Positions 24,719 to 64,000 of a DNA stretch of 64,000 nucleotides are shown here, one piece after another. The first letter of the stretch is position 1, and every line of letters begins with the position of its first letter. The position numbers were made by a program, and so were the translations under genes. The stretch is from Castor canadensis (taxonomy: Eukaryota; Chordata; Mammalia; Rodentia; Castoridae), in contig NC_133402.1 in the NCBI RefSeq assembly GCF_047511655.1, positions 62,748,951 through 62,812,950 of the forward strand, written 5' to 3'. Under the pieces are notes generated by a model. That model was not told where the DNA came from, did not search any database, and saw only the letters and a program-made list of their open reading frames with translations.

Positions 24719-26454
24719 GCCATGACAACCATTAATAAATCAATAGTAGTACATATTAATATTGAAAACACAGAAAATAGTAACCACATCCCTCTTGCTG
24801 TGCTCTTCTCATTACTACTATTTAGTTATTTAAATGTGACTTTGTCCTCATGTGAAACCATGACAATTTCCCAAAACAGACCAAAGGGTATACAGTGAAA
24901 AGTAAATTGTCTGCCACCCCCACCTCCCAGAATCTTGTTTCCTTCCCTAGTGGCAAGTGGAGTTACCAGTTTTAAAAGAAATATTGTATGTATACATCAA
25001 CGCACACACGTTTTATTATACAAGGTAATAAAATCACCCAATAATTGTGAACTGGAAACCACAAGCATTTACCATCTCACCCCCCTCCCCACAGGGCTAA
25101 GCTGGCCCTCAGCGCTTGGAGGAAAGCTGGAGTCAAGCTGTCACTGGCCCATGATCCTCTCACAGCTCTACTCAAGTGGCAGCTGGCAGGGTTTAGTTCC
25201 TCCCAGGCTGTCGGACAGAAGGCCTCATTTGGGTGCAGGCTCTTGGCCTAAAGCCTCCCTCAGGGACAGACAGACACACGGTCACTTAGAACACATATTT
25301 TCACAGTACTCCTTTTGGATCATCCTGGGTTTATTAATCTTGTTGATACAGCAATTGCTACACAAGTGAAGGTATTTTCATCAGGATCATAGTTAAAACA
25401 GCAGTTTATATTATCTTCAATATATCACCAGCCCATTCTTAGGTTATTGAATTTTTGACAGCATTTTTACATCTCTTACTTCCCTGGCCTTTGTGGTTTT
25501 TTTGTTTTTGTTTTAAATATACTGCTGCTAACTACTATTATCAAAAAATTCTCTATATAATAATGTCAGGTAATTCTGTTTCTGGGAGGGGGGGAAGAGA
25601 AGAGGGGAGAAACTGCTGTTGTCACTGAAGTTACTTGAAGGGCTGGGCTCCTTGAGTGGGTGTGGGCAGGAAGAATGGGATGTCCATGCAGACACCCTCG
25701 AGGGCTGTTCTCAGACTCTTCCTTTAGGCAGCTAGGCTCTGTCTTAGCAGGAAAGGTAAGTCTGATTTTTAGCCACCTCTTCCTTCATCTTCTTCCTCTA
25801 GAGACTTTTACATGCTAGAAATCCAGCAAATGCCCAATGACCAAGTGGATGGGATTATGTTTTCATCTGAACTCTAGACTTCCCCATTTTCCCAAGAAAA
25901 GCTGAGCTTTATGTAAAATCTCCCAATTTTAAAGTACTACCTCAAATTTCAAAGACAAGCTCTTCCTGATGGAGTCAAACAAAAACACCCAGATGGATGG
26001 TCTCTTGAACTACTTCGTGATTTCTCCTGAATGCAGGCACTGGCCGGGTACCCTTGCTAACAAACAGCAGCTGTGGGGATTGGAAAGCCATGACACCAGG
26101 AAGGGAAAAATGCTGCTGTGTTAGCGCGATAGTAGAAAGATAATGTCGAGTGCAGGAAATTATATGCTCCCCATAAATTATGTGTGGTCTTTTGGTAATA
26201 ATCATCCATTAAATTAAAATTCTTCATATTCTGTAAAATTCCATTTGAATTATTTTCAGGCTGTGCCACTCTGACTGTAGTTTGAGTAATAGAGCAAAGA
26301 TTTCATAACTTAAATGCATTAATGAGAACCCTGCTTATAATTGTTATTTGGAATTTCTTAAAAGTATATTTAATTAGGCCTTACTAAAGGCCTTACTTAC
26401 TAAATATCTTACTTCCAGTCAGATCATATTATTTATTTTTTATAAAAACAAATT

Positions 26455-26665
26455 TATTTTTTTTTGGCCATACTAGAATTTAGACTGAGGGCCTCAAGCT
26501 TGTTAGCAAAGAGCTCTACCACTTGCACCACACTTTGTTTTTTGCTTTAGTTATTTTTTTAGATAGGGTCTCATGCTTTTGCCTGGGGCCGGCCTCAGCC
26601 TGCAATCTTCTCATCTCTGCTTCCCAAGTAGTGGGGATTACAGGCATAAGTCACTGTGCTGAACC
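26455..26665 (-). mobile_element. Diverged composite SINE (ID plus B1-like)
   Basis: CATACTAGAATTTAGACTGA is a decayed B box. TAGCAAAGAGCTCTACCACT and a B1-like unit ending GGGGATTACAGGCATAAGTC follow. It is older than most copies here. Confidence 0.75.
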
Positions 26666-27634
26666 CCATTCCTTTAGCCTTCTAGAAGTAAATATTTAGT
26701 AAAAATTCTTTTTAAAAGCAGTAGGACTTTGGTGGTTTGATGGAAAAGTTGTATGTATTCACTTTCTAGTGAACAAAGTGAGCCTGTGGCATCATTGCCA
26801 GAGAACCAGCAGGCACACCACATCCCACAACTTCTTTCATCTCAGTGCAGACTTCACTTTCTGAAGTCTAAACAATTAAGCTATTTCCAGTGGGCAGGCA
26901 GAGGTTCCCATGGAAACAGAAGTAAGTCCTCCACTTAGGCTTGGTGGGGGGAGGGAAGTCTATAAACCTTCCTGAAGGAAGTGACACTCATCAGTAAGAG
27001 TAGAAAATTTGATTAGACTTTAGTTAGAGACTAGGGCAAGGGTGAGGGAGATGCTCAGAATTCAAAAAGTGTAACAGGATCCCAGACTGGAATGAAATTC
27101 AAGTGGGGTGAAGGGTGCAGAGCATCAGTGTCTTTTAACTTCATGTACAGTAATTGTCACTTTCTGATCTTGAACGGATGTTCTTCTGCCTCCATCACCT
27201 CACAGGAGGCTCAGCACACAGGATATATTGACCTCGCCTGAGTCATAAGTCACATCCTAAGAGCTATCCTCAACCCCCCTACCCCACCCACCATCCAAGA
27301 TAAAATTTGCCTTCTTCAGAGCAAATGTTTTCTCCTCTGTGAATCCACCCCTCTTTACCCTACTCCTACTCTCTCAGAATTAATTACTTCTTTCAGAGTT
27401 CCCCATCTACTGATCTTTGCCCGAATCAACTTAATTATGCATGATGCTAGTTGGCTGTTTGATTCCCCATTCCTCACTAAGTTTTGCAGCAAATAAAGAC
27501 AGCCTAGAATTGTCTCTGTAAGCCTCACACTTCGGGTAGGCTTTAGACACAAAAAGGGGTTCAAAAATATTTTGAATGAATTAGGGACAGAAGATCACGA
27601 ACATTCCCCTTCTCTAAGAACAGCATTTTATCCA

Positions 27635-27812
27635 TTTATTTTTTGTGGTACTGGGGTTTGAACTCAGGGTCTACACTTCAAGTCACTTCCCCAACCCTTT
27701 TTCTGTGATGGGTTTTTTCATAGGGTCTCAAGAACTAGTTTCCCCGGGGGCTGGCTTCAAACCTTGATTTCCCAATCTCTGTCTCCTATGTAGCCACCTG
27801 GCGCCTGGTTCC
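27635..27812 (-). mobile_element. Composite SINE: ID unit plus truncated B1-like unit
   Basis: GGTACTGGGGTTTGAACTCA and the shortened ID middle (GTCTACACTTCAAGTCACTT). The B1 end lacks its GATTACAGG box. Confidence 0.82.
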
Positions 27813-27899
27813 TCAGAACAATTAAAAAAAAAAAATGTGACCACACCACATCTCTACCTAACCCTGAAGGCCACACTTGATCCTTAGGATTGTTAACTT

Positions 27900-28135
27900 C
27901 TAACCACACTGGCTACAATGTGCAGCCCTATCTGGACCTGTTCCCATTCACCACCGAAGCAGCGCCCTCCCTACACCTGGTCTAATTGGATTTGACTGCT
28001 TCTGGTGACCTGCCCATGGGGCTGGACTGATTCTTGCTACAAGGCTTCTATTTCAACTACTTGTGCCTGGAATGTCCTTTCCATGTTCTTTACCTGGCTT
28101 GGTTCCTGGATGACGTTCCTCTCCTTGAATCTACA
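27900..28135 (+). mobile_element. L2 LINE fragment
   Basis: A stretch ending with the L2-typical TGCCTGGAATGTCCTTTCC and a CTCCTTGAATC continuation, cut off by the SINE at 28140. Diverged. Confidence 0.45.
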
Positions 28136-28139
28136 TCCT

Positions 28140-28318
28140 CATTTTTTTTTCCTGCGGTAGTGGGGTTTGAACTCATGGCCTACATCTTGAGCCCCTACAC
28201 CAGCCCCTTTTTGTGAAGGGTCCGGGAACTATTTGCCTGGGCTGTTTTTCAACTGCGATCCTCCGGATCTCTGCCTCCTGAATAGCTAGGATTACACACG
28301 TGGTCCACCGCGCCGGGC
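28140..28318 (-). mobile_element. Composite SINE: ID unit plus B1-like unit
   Basis: GTAGTGGGGTTTGAACTCAT with the shortened ID middle, then a B1-like unit whose end GTCCACCGCGCCGGGC keeps CpGs, suggesting a younger copy or the edge of the CpG-rich zone. Confidence 0.85.
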
Positions 28319-28335
28319 TCCAAATCCTAAGAACT

Positions 28336-28433
28336 TTTTTTTTTTTTTTTTTTTTTGTGGTGCTGGGGTTTGAACTCAGGGTTTCGTGCTTGCTAAGTAG
28401 GCGCTCTACCACTTGAGCCACTCCACCAGCCCC
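28336..28433 (-). mobile_element. ID-type SINE monomer, closest repeat to the promoter
   Basis: A long T run (reverse A tail, about 22 bases), then GTGCTGGGGTTTGAACTCAG to GAGCCACTCCACCAGCCC. It is well preserved and probably young, about 740 bases upstream of the start codon. Confidence 0.88.
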
Positions 28434-28482
28434 CAAAGAACGCTTAAATAAAAGTACTAAGTTCCTGGTGCTCACCCATTTA

Positions 28483-28959
28483 TGTGATTAAAACAACACT
28501 CAAGCGTAAACTACAGCTTTAAAGATGACACAAGATCCCGCGTACGCCTGTTTGGAACACCGTCCATATTTGCAATTTCCTCGGTCTCTGCACCGACCCA
28601 CGTGCAGACGCTCTGTAAACGGCTTCCATCGAATCGCCCTCCTTTGCAGTCAAATGGTTCGTTTCTCGACCTCAATATTCACCATCCGAACCTGAGCAGC
28701 TTGCAAATTTGCCTTCCCCCCAGGGTGTGAGCTCCCGAGGGGACGCAAACAGGCGTCATTTGTCGCTCAGACCTATTCTGAGTTAAAAGCTCTCCCCGGT
28801 GGCTAGACCTTAAGAAGCAGTTCGCTTCCTTCCCAGGCAGGACCACTGGTCCTGCACCAATCAAGAACCGGCTTTGGGAAACAGGAGTAAAATCTCAGCC
28901 GGCCGTGAAAGTCACCCCAAGGAGATTTTCTAAATTCCCAGGCGGAACAACACCACCAC
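28483..28959. other. Unique upstream flank of the promoter
   Basis: Non-repetitive sequence between the last SINE and the core promoter, with rising CpG content (CGTACGCC, CCCGAGGGGACGC). No open frame worth calling. It is the natural place for proximal regulatory elements. Confidence 0.6.
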
Positions 28960-28982
28960 GCAGCTAACACTCTCACAGGAAG

Positions 28983-28990
28983 TCCAATGG
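28983..28990 (+). promoter_or_regulatory. CCAAT box (NF-Y type)
   Basis: TCCAATGG lies about 185 bases before the start codon and nine bases before a GC box, a typical NF-Y position for a TATA-less promoter. It is a motif match only. Confidence 0.55.
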
Positions 28991-28993
28991 AGT

Positions 28994-29003
28994 GGGCGGG
29001 GCC
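28994..29003 (+). promoter_or_regulatory. GC box (SP/KLF type)
   Basis: GGGCGGGGCC, a perfect GC-box core between the CCAAT box and the ETS site. It is a motif match only. Confidence 0.6.
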
Positions 29004-29017
29004 GGGGAATTACGACA

Positions 29018-29031
29018 CCGGAAGTCACGTG
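29018..29031 (+). promoter_or_regulatory. ETS site overlapping a CACGTG E-box
   Basis: CCGGAAGT is followed with one shared base by TCACGTG. The pair is typical of housekeeping promoters that bind GABPA/ELK-type ETS factors and USF/MYC-type bHLH proteins. Which factors bind here is inference. Confidence 0.6.
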
Positions 29032-29172
29032 GCGCTGCGCGGCCGTAATCCGCCGGCTCGGCGCTCGATTCGTCAGCCTCGCAGGCCTCTGGCGGGCTCT
29101 GCTGACATCCACTCTTTCGGTGCTCGACTCCGCCGCGCTGCTGCCGCCGCCGAAGGAGGGGCAAAGCTCAAG

Positions 29173-62339
<33,167 letters not shown>

Positions 62340-64000
62340 GTAAGAATCTTAAGTTTTGAATATCCTCATTTTCTTGTGCGAACCTCCCTTTTTCTCGAAG
62401 AGGTATGGTTGAAATACTAGTGAAGAGGAAAGCTTCCTTTTAAAAACCGGTGAGAGGATCGTGTTTGGTTTTCCATTGCTTTTCCAGTAAGGAGCCTTGG
62501 TTTCTGGTCTTTCACTCTGCTTTTGAGTTTATTTTCTAGGCTGGGCTGTACATTCTCACTTTTTTTTTTTTTTAGTTGATCACCTGCATTTGTTTTGACT
62601 CTTTATCATCAAATGTTTAGGCTCCACAAAAGGTGGTTTTAAAAGTGTTGAGTGGAAAGGTTACAACTATTCCTTTTCTTTTTGACAGTACATTGCTAAG
62701 AAAAATATTGCAGTGTGACTGTTTTGTTGCTTAAATGTAAATACCTCAGTGGAACTAAGAATAAAGGGGAAAACCATTTTCTTCAAAGTACAGAAAAATT
62801 ATAGTATTGATTTTTGCTCTTTAGTAATCACTCCAAAACTGTTTTTGTGGTTGAATTGCTCCCAACTTTCCTGAAAAATTGTCTTGTAATTTTTAGGAAG
62901 CACTTGACACTTTTTAAGATCATTGCAATGTAAATTGAGTTTTCACATAGGAAGAGATGGCATTGAGGACACAAAGCAGAGGTTTTCATTTTTTTTAAAT
63001 CTCTATATTCCTTCATTGTTCTCAAATGGAAGAAGGAACAAAAGGAGCCCACTTGACTGTGTCCCTGTAGAGGGATGTGCACTGTGCAGACTCAGCACAA
63101 GAAGTAGGCTTTGGATTGTTGAGGAAGTGGGATCAGTCAGCAGTTTGGAGAAAGTCTGATGGGATGAAAACTTGTCACAGTGACATCGTCCCAGAAATGT
63201 TAGGGTGTTGTAATGACTCAGCAGTGATTATGGAAAAATACTTAGAAAGTGGCGATGTGGCTTACTAATGGAAGCAGTGTCTGAGAATGTTGAGCAGTAC
63301 AGGAGTTGGGGGGGTTTCGTTCAGTTTGCTTTGAAACAGTGGCTTTGTTGACTTTATGCCCTCGATCCTATCATTGCTCACACATCAGCATTTTAAGTCA
63401 TTGCTTTAAAATGTGTATTACACTCCAAAGTAGTTATTTAATTTAGAAGGAAAAGGGTGGAGAAGCCATCAAAGAACTCAGAACATACTGCTGAGCTGGT
63501 TTTATTTCTAGAGGTATTAGTGGATATTTGTGTTAATGTTTGGGGTATGAATACATTTTAACAGTGATGTTGGACTGATCACTGACAGAAGCGTTAGAAG
63601 TATGATACATGCAATGATTTTTCTCAGAGACGCCAGATAATTGTGATAATATAAACATAACCAAAGGAGAACAACTCTGTGCAAATTTCTGATCCTTGAA
63701 ATTTTCTTATTTCTTGCTGCTCTCTAGTGGTTGAATCCAAAAATGCCTTTTTACTTACTTTGGGGCTGCTTTATACAGCTAGTAATTACGGTATCTAGGT
63801 CAGAAATGTGATTTTTTTGTTTGTTTGTTTTTGTTTTTAAATACAGCACTTGTAACACTTTGGAGAAAAATTCCAAAAGGTAATTTCATTTGTAATGAGT
63901 TCTGTATGGATTTAGAATTTTAAATTTCCCCTTTTTTAATAAAAGAGTGCAGCAGGATGCTGTAATGATACCTGAACCTAGAACTGGTAACTAAATGCTG
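62340..64000 (+). other. U2SURP: U2SURP intron 23, incomplete
   Basis: It begins gtaaga and runs off the window end. No match to the expected next exon. It has no recognisable young repeat, and one exon-like signal at 63847-63879. Confidence 0.8.
63847..63879 (+). other. Candidate cassette micro-exon (33 bp) in intron 23
   Basis: A T-rich tract and acceptor AATACAG precede it, and a gtaatt donor follows AAG. In the incoming phase it is open, and its 33 bases preserve the frame, adding about 11 residues. Not known to me from the family, so it may be a chance decoy. Confidence 0.25.

Larger units (their letters stand above)
1..28482. other. Intergenic region upstream of U2SURP, no convincing gene
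   Basis: About 28 kb of repeat-rich sequence. Open frames here are short (under 150 codons), overlap each other on both strands, and mostly sit in SINE, L1 or LTR copies. I recognise no conserved protein. In human the upstream neighbour is PAQR9, a single-exon receptor gene, but I see no trace of it, so it would lie further upstream. Stretches with nothing I can name include 573-1404, 3001-4341, 4644-5405, 6756-8484, 8611-10546, 12064-12292, 25000-26450 and 26666-27634. Weak, unlisted repeat resemblances: MIR near 22240-22375 and LTR-like stretches near 21885-22220 and 22895-23180. Confidence 0.8.
28960..29172 (+). promoter_or_regulatory. U2SURP: U2SURP CpG-island core promoter and 5' UTR
   Basis: A GC- and CpG-rich stretch immediately before the start codon, with no TATA box at a sensible distance. 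It holds a CCAAT box, a GC box, an ETS site abutting a CACGTG E-box, and a downstream YY1-type motif. This is the usual dispersed-initiation housekeeping promoter. A pyrimidine-rich ACTCTTTC at 29111-29118 is a possible initiator (inference). CpG density stays high into intron 1 to about 29,830. Confidence 0.85.

Noticed and set aside
24935..25369. 144-codon frame after a microsatellite
   Set aside because: Composition is unremarkable, there is no conserved motif, no flanking exon signals, and no promoter.
62340..64000. Search for U2SURP exon 24
   Set aside because: No stretch encodes the expected glutamate-rich continuation in phase 2 after an AG. The exon must lie beyond the window.

Overview
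The window is mammalian nuclear DNA and contains one protein-coding gene. It is the 5' three quarters of U2SURP (SR140), the U2 snRNP-associated SURP-domain splicing factor, on the + strand. I could place 23 consecutive coding exons, from the start codon at 29173 to the donor at 62339/62340. They join without a phase error into residues 1 to 794 plus two bases. From family knowledge the protein is about 1,030 residues, so the last acidic, lysine-rich and RS-rich part lies beyond base 64000. The window ends inside intron 23.

The interspersed repeats suggest a rodent. The commonest family has a tRNA-Ala-like ID unit joined to one, two or three 7SL/B1-like units. I read this as Castorimorpha-like, with beaver my best guess; that is inference from repeat style, not proof. 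Older layers (MIR, L2, MaLR LTRs, hAT and Tigger-like DNA transposons, several ages of L1) are normal for a placental mammal.

Layout: 1-28,480 is intergenic, with about two dozen SINE copies, two MaLR LTRs, a probable further ERV LTR, L1 3' ends and an inverted L1, and no convincing gene. 28,900-29,900 is a CpG-rich promoter with CCAAT, GC-box, ETS and CACGTG elements and a YY1-type motif over the start codon. 29,218-37,678 is the 8.5 kb first intron. 37,679-49,747 holds exons 2-11: a basic/acidic N-terminus and most of the RRM. 49,939-55,640 holds exons 12-16: the proline-rich linker and the SURP module. 56,814-59,277 holds exons 17-20: the CTD-interaction (CID) domain. 59,910-62,339 holds exons 21-23: an acidic DLDG-repeat segment and a duplicated SKWE motif.

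I see no new mobile system, CRISPR array, operon or bacterial-type cluster. The observations most worth checking are: a 78-bp GC-AG intron (intron 15) that stays open in frame until its own acceptor TAG; a 33-bp frame-preserving candidate exon in intron 23; a tandem GYNGYN donor at exon 9; an upstream ATG in frame with the start codon; a four-unit SINE; and nested SINE/L1 insertions that order the repeat layers.
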